Source: JBKPRX01 sp046734795
GTDB taxonomy: Bacteria; Actinomycetota; Thermoleophilia; Gaiellales; Gaiellaceae
Direction of reading: 5' to 3'
NCBI GenBank assembly: GCA_046734795.1
Contig: JBKPRX010000123.1
Location: forward strand, 1-14,297
DNA: 14,297 nt
Under the pieces are notes generated by a model. It was not told the origin of the DNA. It did not search any database and saw only the letters and a list, made by a program, of their open reading frames with translations. Each line of letters starts with the position of its first letter. Position 1 is the first letter of the stretch. This document shows, piece by piece, positions 1 to 7,263 of the stretch. Position numbers and translations under genes: made by a program.

Positions 1-429
1 TACCGGCAGATCAACGACTGGGAACGCTTCCTCGTCGAGAACGGCTTTCCGGTCGTGAAGCTCTTCCTCAACCTCTCGAAGGAAGAGCAGCGCCGTCGCT
101 TCCTGCGGCGTATCGACCTTCCGGATAACAACTGGAAGTTCAACGCGAACGACGTCAAGGAGCGCGCGCACTGGGACGAGTACCAGCGGGCGTTCTCGCA
201 GATGCTCTCGGCGACGAGCACTGAGCATGCGCCGTGGTACGTGATCCCGGCGGATCACAAATGGTTCCTGCGCGTTGCGGTCGCGGCGGTGATCGTGAGC
301 GCGCTCTCGGAGATCGACCCGCAGTATCCGACGGTCAGCGACGAGGAGCGCCAGGCGTTGCTCGTCTCGAAGGCCGAGCTCGAAGCGCAAGCGCCCGCAG
401 CCGTGACCGCGACAGCCGCGAAGGAGTGA
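1..429 (+). CDS. ppk2: Polyphosphate kinase 2 (PPK2), C-terminal part, 5' end outside window
   Basis: PPK2 enzymes move phosphate between polyphosphate and nucleotides in the cytoplasm. The frame is open from base 1 (reads YRQINDWERFLVENGF) to TGA at 427-429, giving 142 residues. An internal GTG at 55 is not the real start, because family sequence continues upstream of it. PPK2 signatures in order are the QINDWER helix, LNLSKEEQRRRF, the WKFNANDVKERAHWDEY segment, TSTEHAPWYVIPADHKW and a final helix ending DPQYP. About 35 residues, rich in Ala and Glu near the end, follow the conserved domain. The Walker A and B motifs must lie upstream of the window, so the nucleotide preference (ADP, GDP or AMP) cannot be judged. 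The next gene starts 7 bases after the stop and its Shine-Dalgarno lies inside the last PPK2 codons, so the two are probably co-transcribed and translationally coupled. Confidence 0.93.
   Translation, partial: YRQINDWERFLVENGFPVVKLFLNLSKEEQRRRFLRRIDLPDNNWKFNANDVKERAHWDEYQRAFSQMLSATSTEHAPWYVIPADHKWFLRVAVAAVIVSALSEIDPQYPTVSDEERQALLVSKAELEAQAPAAVTATAAKE
421..426 (+). promoter_or_regulatory. Shine-Dalgarno AAGGAG for the P-type ATPase, inside the end of ppk2
   Basis: AAGGAG occupies the last two sense codons of the PPK2 gene, directly before its TGA, and lies 10 bases upstream of the ATG at 437. This supports the 437 start and coupled translation of the two genes. Confidence 0.5.
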
Positions 430-436
430 CGCGGGG

Positions 437-3214
437 ATGGCACAGGTGACAACCGCTCCCGAGACCCCGGAAACCTCGTGGTACGAGCTGCCGGGCGACG
501 AGGTCGCTGCGTCGATGGAGGTCGACCCGGCGAGAGGACTCACCTCGGACGAAGCTGCGCGGCGCTTCGAGCGCTACGGGCCGAATAGGTTCGCGGAGGC
601 GAAGACGGAGCCGCGCTGGCGCGCATTCGTTCGCCAGTACCACGACGTGATGCAGATCGTGCTGCTCGTCGCAGGGATCGGGAGCCTCGCGCTCACGCAG
701 TGGGGGACCGGGATCATGCTGCTCCTTCTCACCGTCTTCAACGCCATCCTCGGGCTCCGTCAGGAAGGCAAGGCCGCTGCCGCCGTCGCCGCGCTGCAGA
801 AGATGATGATCATCAAGGCGAAGGTGCACCGCGACGGCGCGCTCGCCGAGCTCGCCGCCGAGGAGCTCGTTCCGGGCGACATCGTCTCGGTCGAAGCCGG
901 CGACATCGTTCCGGCCGACGGAAGGTTGCTGTCGGCGGCGACGCTCGAGATCGCGGAGTCTGCTCTGACCGGGGAGAGCGTTCCGGTCTCCAAGGGTGTC
1001 GATCCGGTCGGCGGCGAGAACGTGCCGCTCGGCGACCGCACCGACATGGTGTTCATGAACACGAACGTGACGCGCGGCACCGGTCAGTTCGTCGTGACGG
1101 CGAACGGAATGACGACCGAGGTCGGCCACATCTCGCACATGCTGTCTTCCGAAGAAGAGACAACGACGCCGTTGACGCGTCAGCTCGCGAAGCTGACGAA
1201 CCAGATCCTCATCATCGCGGGCACCGCGGTCGCGGTCTCGATGATCATCAACATCTCGCGCGGCGACACGTTCAGCGTCGTCTTCACCGCAGCGATCGCG
1301 TTCGCGGTCTCGGCGATCCCGACGGGCCTGCCCGCAGTCGTGACGACGATCCTCTCGCTCGGCACGCAGATCCTCGCGCGCTCGAACGCGATCGTGAAGC
1401 GCCTGCGCTCCACAGAGACGCTCGGCTCGACGTCCGCGATCAACTCGGACAAGACCGGCACGCTGACGTTGAACCAGATGACCGCGGTCGAGCTGACGAT
1501 CCCCGGCCGCCAGTACACGATCTCCGGCAGCGGCTATTCGACCGAAGGAACGATCAAGCACGTCGCGGGCCAGCCGGATGTGCCGCTCGAGCAGTTCTAT
1601 CTGCCGATGGCGCTCGCAGCGGACGCGGTCGTGACGAACGGCGAGATGATTGGCGACCCGACGGAGGGCGCGCTCGTCGTGCTCGCAGAGAAGGGCGGAA
1701 TCGACGTCGCCCTGACGCGCGGGAGGTTCCCGCGGGTCGCCGAGCTGCCGTTCGACGCGGAGTACAAGCTGATGGCGACGTTCCACCGCATGCAGGACGA
1801 GGATGGTCGTGACGTCGTCCGCTGCTTCGTCAAGGGCGCGCCGGATCAGCTGCTTGCGCGAAGTTCGAAGGCGCTCGGGCCCGACGACCTGAAGCCGATC
1901 GATGCCGACGACGCATTCCGCGCGCGCTACCTCTCCGAGAACAAGCGGCTCGGCGAGCAAGGGCTGCGCGTGCTCGCAACCGCGCGCAAGGACTTCGACC
2001 CGGAGTCGTTCGACCCGAACGGCGACATGCTTCAGCTCATGGACGGGCTGACGCTGCTCTCGCTCGTCGGCATCGTCGACCCGCCGCGGCCGCAGGCCAA
2101 GGCCGCGATCGCGACGGCGAAGTCCGCCGGGATCCAGGTGCGGATGATCACCGGCGATCACGCCGTCACCGCCGAGGCGATTGCGCGTCAGCTCGGGATC
2201 GAAGGCCGCGCGATCACCGGCGCCGAGTTCGCGGCGATGAGCGACGACCAGGCGTACGACGAGATCGACGGCATCGGCGTGATCGCGCGCGTCACTCCGG
2301 AGGACAAGGTGCGGCTCGTCGACACGTTGAAGCGCCGCGGACACGTCGTCGCCATGACAGGCGACGGGGTCAACGACGCGCCGGCTTTGAAGCGCTCCGA
2401 CATCGGCATCGCGATGGGAATCACGGGAACCGAGGTCTCGAAGGAAGCCGCGGCGATGATCCTTACCGACGACGACTTCTCGACGATCGTCAAAGCCGTG
2501 AGCATCGGCCGCGCGCTCTACGACAACCTGACGAAGTACATCCGCTTCCAGATGGGCGTACTGATCGGATTCATCGTCACGTTCCTCGGCGCGAGCATCT
2601 TCAACATCGTGAGCGGGGTGCCGTTCGTGCCACTGCAGACGCTGTGGGTCAACTTCACGACCCAGGTGTTCCAGGCGGTCGGCCTCGGCTATGGCGAGCC
2701 TGCGAGCGGCCTGATGCAGCGCAAGCCGCGACCCGAGGGCGAGCCGATCCTGAACCGTGCCCTTCTCGTGTGGCTCGTGATCGCGGGAATCGTCATCGGC
2801 GGCACGACGCTCGGCGTGATCTGGTGGGCGGACGATCACCACGGCTCGGCGATCGCACGCACCATGGGCTTGACGACCTTCGCGATCGCGAACGTGTACT
2901 TCTCGTTCTGCGTCAAGGACGACCTGAAGTCGATCTTCGACCTCGACACGGTCTCCGACGGCAAGCTTCTGAAGGCGACGGCCTTGTCGGCGATCGCGAT
3001 CGTCCTTGCACCACAGTTCGACTTCATGAACCGCGTCCTCGGCACCGTCAGCCTGACCGGTCCCCAGTGGGTCACCTGCATCCTCGCGGCGGGCACGATC
3101 GTCGTCGCGTCCGAGCTCTACAAGCTCATCCGGCGCCATGGTGCGCACTCGGCGAGCGATGCTCGGGAAGCCGCGCCCGAATCGGCGCCCGCGGCAGCGC
3201 CGTCGGCGCCATAG
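437..3214 (+). CDS. P2-type cation-transporting P-type ATPase with an atypical ion-binding site
   Basis: This 925-residue membrane pump has the full P-type ATPase layout. A cation_ATPase_N region lies at about residues 10-80. The actuator domain carries TGES (178-181). TM4 contains IPTGLP (T296). The phosphorylation motif SDKTGT has catalytic D338. The P domain carries MITGDH and TGDGVNDAP (641-649, D643, D647). About six C-terminal membrane helices follow, with an Ala/Pro/Ser-rich tail. The catalytic residues are intact, so it should be an active ATP-driven transporter. By alignment to SERCA, the TM4 glutamate E309 is Thr296, TM5 N768/E771 are Leu709/Phe712, and TM6 D800 is Gln743; N739 and T742 match N796/T799. 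It is therefore not a classical Ca2+ pump and its ion is unknown. The start at 437 is 7 bases after ppk2, and a CYTH-CHAD gene follows after 10 bases, so a role tied to polyphosphate is likely by context only. Confidence 0.93.
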   Translation: MAQVTTAPETPETSWYELPGDEVAASMEVDPARGLTSDEAARRFERYGPNRFAEAKTEPRWRAFVRQYHDVMQIVLLVAGIGSLALTQWGTGIMLLLLTVFNAILGLRQEGKAAAAVAALQKMMIIKAKVHRDGALAELAAEELVPGDIVSVEAGDIVPADGRLLSAATLEIAESALTGESVPVSKGVDPVGGENVPLGDRTDMVFMNTNVTRGTGQFVVTANGMTTEVGHISHMLSSEEETTTPLTRQLAKLTNQILIIAGTAVAVSMIINISRGDTFSVVFTAAIAFAVSAIPTGLPAVVTTILSLGTQILARSNAIVKRLRSTETLGSTSAINSDKTGTLTLNQMTAVELTIPGRQYTISGSGYSTEGTIKHVAGQPDVPLEQFYLPMALAADAVVTNGEMIGDPTEGALVVLAEKGGIDVALTRGRFPRVAELPFDAEYKLMATFHRMQDEDGRDVVRCFVKGAPDQLLARSSKALGPDDLKPIDADDAFRARYLSENKRLGEQGLRVLATARKDFDPESFDPNGDMLQLMDGLTLLSLVGIVDPPRPQAKAAIATAKSAGIQVRMITGDHAVTAEAIARQLGIEGRAITGAEFAAMSDDQAYDEIDGIGVIARVTPEDKVRLVDTLKRRGHVVAMTGDGVNDAPALKRSDIGIAMGITGTEVSKEAAAMILTDDDFSTIVKAVSIGRALYDNLTKYIRFQMGVLIGFIVTFLGASIFNIVSGVPFVPLQTLWVNFTTQVFQAVGLGYGEPASGLMQRKPRPEGEPILNRALLVWLVIAGIVIGGTTLGVIWWADDHHGSAIARTMGLTTFAIANVYFSFCVKDDLKSIFDLDTVSDGKLLKATALSAIAIVLAPQFDFMNRVLGTVSLTGPQWVTCILAAGTIVVASELYKLIRRHGAHSASDAREAAPESAPAAAPSAP

Positions 3215-3224
3215 TCCGGGGTCG

Positions 3225-4892
3225 ATGGACGCAGCCGCAGACGCCGGAAGCGAGGTCGAGTGGCAGCTCGAGGCACAGGACTTCCGGCCCGTTCAGCGGT
3301 GGATCGAGCGCACGAATGCTGACGACGCCAACGGCGTCGAGATCAGCTCGAACGGCACGATCAACCAGGTCGACACGTACGTGGACACGGAGGATCGCCG
3401 CCTCGACCGCGCCGGTTTCTCCGTCCGGCTTCGGCGCGCGCGAGGCCAGCGGCCGGAAGCGACGCTGAAGTCGCTCGACCCGATCGGCGGCGACGCTCTG
3501 CGCGTCCGTCTCGAGGTCGCCGAGGAGCTCGACGACGACGAACCGTCTGCGATCGCGCGAGCGCCGGGACCCGTCGGCGAGCGCGTGCGTGCGTTGGTCG
3601 GCCAGCGAAAGCTCGTTCCGCTCTTCGACGTGCAAACTCGCCGGCGCGTGTATCCGCTCGTTGCCGCGGGGACGCCGAGCGGCGAGCTCTTGCTCGACGA
3701 GACCGCGATTCGCGATCCGGCGGGCGAGGTCTTGGGTCGCCTTCGGCGCGTCGAGGTGGAGGTGCCGGCCTCCTCGGTCGACGCCGTTGCGCCGCTCGTC
3801 CGGAACCTTCAGACGGCCTGCGGGTTGCCGCCGGCCGTCCTCAGCAAGTACCAGGCCGCGCTCGTCGCAAGCGGCGAGCAGCGCGCCGAGGCAGAGGGCT
3901 TCGGCGAGACCGCGATTGCGTCGACGGATCCGATCGGCTACGTCGCGCTCGCGATCCTCCGGCGGCACTTCACCGCGATGCAGGCGAAGGAGCCGGGCAC
4001 GCGACTCGGCGACGACATCGAAGAGCTGCACGACATGCGCGTCGCGACGCGCCGGCTTCGCGCCGGGATCGCGCTCTTTCGCGACGCGCTACCGGCCGGT
4101 GCCGCGCGACTCGTACCGGAGCTCGCGTGGATCGGCCGCACGATCGGCGCCGTCCGGGACCTCGACGTGCAGCTGCAACAGCTCGACGAATGGACGAACG
4201 AGCTCGCGGGCGACGAACGGAACGCGCTCGACCCGCTTCGCACGCTGCTCGTGCACGAGCGCAACGACGCGCGCGCCGCGATGCTCGACGCGCTCGACTC
4301 ACGCCGCTACGAGACGTTCGTTCGCCGCTTCGGCTCGATGCTCCGCTCGCGGACCGGCGCGCGCACTCGGCCGGCTCGTGCGGCGGCGCCGGAGCTCATC
4401 GAGCACCGCCACCGCCAGCTCCGGAAGGGTCTCCGGCGCGTCAAGCGGAAGCCGGAGCCGAAGGAGCTGCACGACCTGCGGATCAAGGCCAAGCGGTTCC
4501 GGTACGCGCTCGAGTTCCTGAGCGACGTCTATCCCGGCGCGACCGGCCGCCTCGTGAAGCGCACCGCTTCATTGCAGGATCTGCTCGGCGCACATCAGGA
4601 CGGCCACGTCGCGATCGAGCGCCTTCACCGTCTTGCGTCAGAGCACGGAGCCGAGCTCGGGCCGGAAACGGTCTTCGCGATGGGCGGGGTCGCCGAGCGA
4701 TATCGGGCCGCGATGGCGGACACGGCTTCGCAAGTCGAGGGCATGAGCGCGCCGCTCGTCGGCAAGCCGTGGAAGCGGTTCCAGCGGACGCTGGCGGCGC
4801 ACGCTCCGCCGCCCACGCCCGGGTTGCCCACGGCTCGGTCATCCGCATCGGGTGATGATCCGGCCGCGCCCGACGTAGAACGTCCTCACTGA
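3225..4892 (+). CDS. CYTH-CHAD two-domain protein (predicted polyphosphate-binding)
   Basis: This 555-residue soluble protein has an N-terminal CYTH (triphosphate tunnel) domain and a C-terminal CHAD domain. CYTH spans about residues 8-210. Its opening motif is E10-V-E12-W-Q14 instead of the usual ExExK, followed by SVRLRR, TLKS, RVRLEVAEE and RRVEVEV strands with alternating charge. CHAD spans about 235-520 and has the two conserved basic helices: ELHDMRVATRRLR (H269) and ELHDLRIKAKRFR (H416). CHAD domains are known to bind polyphosphate, and CYTH proteins commonly cleave or bind triphosphates and short polyphosphates. The Q at the lysine position may weaken catalysis. ATG 3225 was chosen because it begins just before the CYTH domain and avoids a 77-base overlap with the ATPase; the ribosome site is weak (GGGG at 3217), which fits coupling to the ATPase stop 10 bases upstream. 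The last 35 residues are Pro/Ala-rich and look disordered. Confidence 0.92.
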   Translation: MDAAADAGSEVEWQLEAQDFRPVQRWIERTNADDANGVEISSNGTINQVDTYVDTEDRRLDRAGFSVRLRRARGQRPEATLKSLDPIGGDALRVRLEVAEELDDDEPSAIARAPGPVGERVRALVGQRKLVPLFDVQTRRRVYPLVAAGTPSGELLLDETAIRDPAGEVLGRLRRVEVEVPASSVDAVAPLVRNLQTACGLPPAVLSKYQAALVASGEQRAEAEGFGETAIASTDPIGYVALAILRRHFTAMQAKEPGTRLGDDIEELHDMRVATRRLRAGIALFRDALPAGAARLVPELAWIGRTIGAVRDLDVQLQQLDEWTNELAGDERNALDPLRTLLVHERNDARAAMLDALDSRRYETFVRRFGSMLRSRTGARTRPARAAAPELIEHRHRQLRKGLRRVKRKPEPKELHDLRIKAKRFRYALEFLSDVYPGATGRLVKRTASLQDLLGAHQDGHVAIERLHRLASEHGAELGPETVFAMGGVAERYRAAMADTASQVEGMSAPLVGKPWKRFQRTLAAHAPPPTPGLPTARSSASGDDPAAPDVERPH

Positions 4893-4899
4893 CCTCTTG

Positions 4900-4906
4900 C
4901 GAAAGG
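4900..4906 (+). promoter_or_regulatory. Shine-Dalgarno GAAAGGA for the stand-alone CYTH-like gene
   Basis: GAAAGGA lies about 7 bases upstream of the ATG at 4914, in the 21-base gap after the CYTH-CHAD stop. It fixes the start of the next gene, which therefore does not depend only on coupling. Confidence 0.5.
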
Positions 4907-4913
4907 ACGACCC

Positions 4914-5705
4914 ATGGCTGCGACCGGCACGCGTCTCGCTTCCAACGACGAGGAGCTCCAGAAGCTCGTCGGCCTGATCAAAGACGTCGACAGCGTCGAG
5001 CTGAAGCTGACGGTTCCCGAGCCTGCGCAGCTGACGACCGCACACGCGCTCGGCCTCGATCCGCTGCAGGCGCAGCTCCGCCAGGTGTTCTTCCTCGAGA
5101 CGCCCGACCTCGCGCTCGACAAGGCCGGAGTGGTCGTCCGTGCGCGGCGGTCGCAGAAGAAAGGCGACGACTCGGTCGTGAAGCTTCGTCCGGTCGTGCC
5201 GTCGGAGCTTCCGAAGTCGATCCGCCAGTCGCCGGACTTCGGTGTCGAGCTCGACGCGTCGCCCGCGGGGTATGTCACCTCCGGCTCGTACAAGGGCACG
5301 CCGAAGGAAGGCGACGTACGGAAGGCGCTCCTTGGAGATCTGCCGCTTCGCAAGCTCTTCTCGAAGGAGCAGCGAGCGTTCTTCACCGAGCACGCTCCCG
5401 AAGGAACCGCGCTGGACGATCTCGTGATGCTCGGGCCGCTGCTCGTTCTCAAGCTGAAGTACGCGCCCGAGGATTTCGATCGTCGGCTCGTCGCCGAGCT
5501 CTGGCTCTATCCGGACGGCTCGCGGATCCTCGAGCTCTCGACGAAGTGCGAGCCTTCGGAGGCGTTCGAGGTTGCTGCGGAATCGCGCGCCTACCTCGCG
5601 AGTCGCGGCGTCGAGCTCGACGCGCCGCAGGCGACGAAGACGCGGAGCGCCCTGGAGTTCTTCGCGAAGCAGGTCGCGGCGAAGGCCGAGACCGTCGAGG
5701 TCTAG
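4914..5705 (+). CDS. Stand-alone CYTH-like (triphosphate tunnel fold) protein
   Basis: This 263-residue protein has no CHAD domain but shows the CYTH strand pattern. The opening strand is S27-V-E29-L-K31-L, close to ExExK but with Ser at the first Glu position. It is followed by GVVVRARR (R-x-R), DSVVKLRPV, FGVELDA, LVLKLKY, RLVAELWLYPDG and ILELSTKC. The alternating basic and acidic residues on strands are what line a triphosphate-binding tunnel. I infer binding or hydrolysis of inorganic triphosphate, polyphosphate or a nucleotide; no substrate can be read directly. The gap of 21 bases and same strand place it in the ppk2-ATPase-CHAD operon. Its stop TAG (5703-5705) overlaps the stop of the convergent Nudix gene. 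An adenylate-cyclase activity (class IV CYTH) is an alternative but has no direct support here. Family membership is less certain than for the upstream protein. Confidence 0.72.
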   Translation: MAATGTRLASNDEELQKLVGLIKDVDSVELKLTVPEPAQLTTAHALGLDPLQAQLRQVFFLETPDLALDKAGVVVRARRSQKKGDDSVVKLRPVVPSELPKSIRQSPDFGVELDASPAGYVTSGSYKGTPKEGDVRKALLGDLPLRKLFSKEQRAFFTEHAPEGTALDDLVMLGPLLVLKLKYAPEDFDRRLVAELWLYPDGSRILELSTKCEPSEAFEVAAESRAYLASRGVELDAPQATKTRSALEFFAKQVAAKAETVEV

Positions 5706-6163
5706 CTCGGCGCGAGAGCCGCGAGCCGCGCGAGGATCGCGCGGTCGCGCTCGTAGCTCAGGAGATCGAGCGCATCGTCGCGCGTCACCCAGCGCACGGC
5801 GTCGACTTCGTTGTGGCCGGCTGCCTTCGAACCATCCGGCGGAGTCATCAGGAAGTAGCGCACACGCTTCGGACGATCGTGGCCGTCCACGTACTCGCTC
5901 ACCGCGAGTTCGTCGCCCACCTCGCAGTCGAGGCCCGTCTCCTCTTCGACCTCGCGGCGCGCGCACTCCTCGTCGGACTCACCGGGGTCGGCCTTTCCCT
6001 TGGGCAGCGTCCAGTCGTCGTAGCGCGGCCTGTGCACGAGGAGGATCTCGGGCTCACCGGCGCCGCGACGAACGACGATGCCGCCGGCGGCGCGGACGAG
6101 TCCGTCTGCAGTCGTCTCGACGGGCACGAAACAAGTCTGCACGTTCAAGGCGACTGGCGTCAT
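5702..6163 (-). CDS. Nudix hydrolase, MutT1 N-domain-like
   Basis: This 153-residue cytoplasmic hydrolase acts on a nucleoside diphosphate linked to another group. The complete Nudix box is at residues 56-78: G56, E62, R70-E71, E73-E74-E75 and G77. It is preceded by VHRPRYDDWTLPKGK, a run characteristic of the Nudix half of mycobacterial MutT1, and the C-terminus LSYERDRAIL also matches MutT1's inter-domain end. Likely substrates are therefore oxidised (8-oxo) guanine nucleotides or diadenosine polyphosphates, by family resemblance only. The ATG at 6163 is the first start that keeps the domain whole without running into the opposite gene; no clear Shine-Dalgarno is visible. The frame stays open much further upstream, but that part is antisense to the phosphatase gene. 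It diverges from that gene with a 48-base gap and ends tail to tail with the CYTH-like gene. Confidence 0.92.
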   Translation of the reverse strand: MTPVALNVQTCFVPVETTADGLVRAAGGIVVRRGAGEPEILLVHRPRYDDWTLPKGKADPGESDEECARREVEEETGLDCEVGDELAVSEYVDGHDRPKRVRYFLMTPPDGSKAAGHNEVDAVRWVTRDDALDLLSYERDRAILARLAALAPS

Positions 6164-6199
6164 CCGCCGAGGGTGATGCCGCGGGCGGCTCGCGTGTCC

Positions 6200-6205
6200 T
6201 AGGCT
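6200..6205 (+). promoter_or_regulatory. Candidate -10 element TAGGCT for a leaderless sixA transcript
   Basis: TAGGCT fits the TANNNT consensus and ends 6 bases before the ATG at 6212. That is the spacing expected when transcription starts at or next to the start codon. No convincing Shine-Dalgarno precedes this gene, which fits a leaderless mRNA, common in actinobacteria. No good -35 box is seen, so this is weak. Confidence 0.28.
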
Positions 6206-6211
6206 CGGCGC

Positions 6212-6724
6212 ATGCCGCGAGACGTGTACATCGTGCGCCACGCGTTCGCCGGACACGCCGACCCGTCGCAATGGCCCGACGATTCGAAGCGCCCGCTGAC
6301 GGAGGAGGGCATCGAGGAGTTCCGCAGCATCGCGCGCGGTTTGCAGCGGCTCGTTCCGACCGTCGACCTCGTGCTCTCGAGCCGATTCGTGCGGGCGTGG
6401 CAGACCGCCGAGCTCCTGCACGAAGTTACGGGCTGGCCGGACCCGCGCGAGTGTCGGCCGCTCGAGGTCGGGCAGCCTCCTGCTGGTGTGCTCGAGGTCC
6501 TGCGCGACGAGGACGCACGCTCGGTCGCCCTGGTCGGGCACGATCCGCAGCTGTCGATGCTGACCTCGCTCCTCTCCGCGGGAAGCGAAGACGCGGCGCA
6601 GGTCAAAATGAAGAAAGGCGCGACGGTGCTTCTGCGCATCGAAGACGACGTGCATGCGGGTGGCGGAGAGTTGCGCTGGCTCCTCCAACCGAAGGTTCTG
6701 CGCGCTCTCGATCGCTCCCGCTGA
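6212..6724 (+). CDS. sixA: SixA-type phosphohistidine phosphatase (histidine phosphatase superfamily)
   Basis: This 170-residue cytoplasmic enzyme removes phosphate through a phosphohistidine intermediate. The catalytic motif VRHAFAG is at the N-terminus (R9, H10). The SSRFVRAWQTAE segment supplies the phosphate-pocket arginines (R58, R61), and VGHDPQL carries the second histidine (H110). Length and layout fit SixA, whose founding member in E. coli dephosphorylates a phosphohistidine protein. The substrate here is unknown. Its DDSKRPL segment resembles the C-terminal half of mycobacterial MutT1, whose N-terminal half resembles the divergent neighbour. Histidine phosphatases of this type are also frequent neighbours of CHAD genes, which fits the locus. 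The gene converges on a membrane-protein gene with only 8 bases between stops. Confidence 0.9.
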   Translation: MPRDVYIVRHAFAGHADPSQWPDDSKRPLTEEGIEEFRSIARGLQRLVPTVDLVLSSRFVRAWQTAELLHEVTGWPDPRECRPLEVGQPPAGVLEVLRDEDARSVALVGHDPQLSMLTSLLSAGSEDAAQVKMKKGATVLLRIEDDVHAGGGELRWLLQPKVLRALDRSR

Positions 6725-6732
6725 GCCTCGCC

Positions 6733-7245
6733 TCAGTGCGTCAGCACGAGCTTGAGAGCGACGAGGGCAAGGCCGAAGGCCAGGTTCGCCGCCAGCACTA
6801 AAAGCGTGGCGAGCCAGCCCAGCCGCTCGGCGCGCGCGAAGACGAGCGCTTCGACAGCGAGGACGCCGAGCCCGAGGCCGAACGCAACCCAGATAGCCGT
6901 CTTCGCTTCCAGGAGTCCAACCGCGCCGAGGAGCAATGCAACGACGGGCGGGACGGCTGCCTCGACGATCGCCCCTTCGCGGCGCGCGATGTGCCCAAGC
7001 TCGGCGAACGACAGACGTTCACCGTGCGCGACGCTGTGGCCGAGACCATCCGCATAGACGTGTGCGAGCCAGAACGTCACGCAGGTGACCGCGACAAGCG
7101 CGGCGACACGCCCCGGGCTCCCCGGGAACGCCTTGGCCCCGCCGACGATCACCGACAGCGCGACGATCGACCCGTAGATGAAGCCGGAGAGTCGCTCGCC
7201 GAACGCCGAGCGCTCCATCCGTGAACGAGCCCGGGAGTGCAGCAC
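6733..7245 (-). CDS. Small integral membrane protein of unknown function
   Basis: I do not recognise this family. The 170-residue protein has about five hydrophobic segments, at about residues 21-38, 48-66, 95-112, 116-137 and 143-168. A polar loop after the second segment contains YADGLGHSVAHGERLSF with two histidines. The GTG at 7245 was chosen because GGAGGG (7254-7259, minus strand) sits 8 bases upstream; an ATG at 7218 (residue 10) would also retain all helices. Its 5' end faces the ZIP transporter gene with 82 bases between them, so shared regulation is possible. Its 3' end is 8 bases from the sixA stop. A transport or membrane-organising role is possible but unsupported. Confidence 0.75.
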   Translation of the reverse strand: MLHSRARSRMERSAFGERLSGFIYGSIVALSVIVGGAKAFPGSPGRVAALVAVTCVTFWLAHVYADGLGHSVAHGERLSFAELGHIARREGAIVEAAVPPVVALLLGAVGLLEAKTAIWVAFGLGLGVLAVEALVFARAERLGWLATLLVLAANLAFGLALVALKLVLTH

Positions 7246-7253
7246 GGTGTCAG

Positions 7254-7259
7254 CCCTCC
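7254..7259 (-). promoter_or_regulatory. Shine-Dalgarno GGAGGG deciding the GTG start at 7245
   Basis: The plus strand reads CCCTCC here, so the minus strand has GGAGGG, 8 bases before GTG 7245. It is the strongest ribosome site near this gene. It favours this start over a TTG at 7266, which lies upstream of it, and over the ATG at 7218. Confidence 0.55.
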
Positions 7260-7263
7260 AGCG

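Noticed and set aside
335..3148. 937-residue open frame on the minus strand opposite the P-type ATPase
   Set aside because: Its translation is Arg/Asp/His-rich with no recognisable domain. Long antisense frames like this arise from G/C-biased third positions in a real gene; the plus-strand ATPase has all family motifs.
3138..3224. Upstream start extending the CYTH-CHAD gene by 29 residues
   Set aside because: It overlaps the ATPase by 77 bases. The extra residues are an Arg-rich shadow of the ATPase tail, and ATG 3225 begins just before the CYTH motif.
3589..4855. Overlapping Arg/Ser-rich open frames inside the CYTH-CHAD gene
   Set aside because: Off-frame translations of a G/C-biased gene, with no domain, no ribosome site and extreme Arg/Ser content.
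6164..6688. Long N-terminal extension of the Nudix reading frame
   Set aside because: The extension is antisense to nearly all of the SixA gene and lacks any domain; the Nudix domain is complete from ATG 6163.
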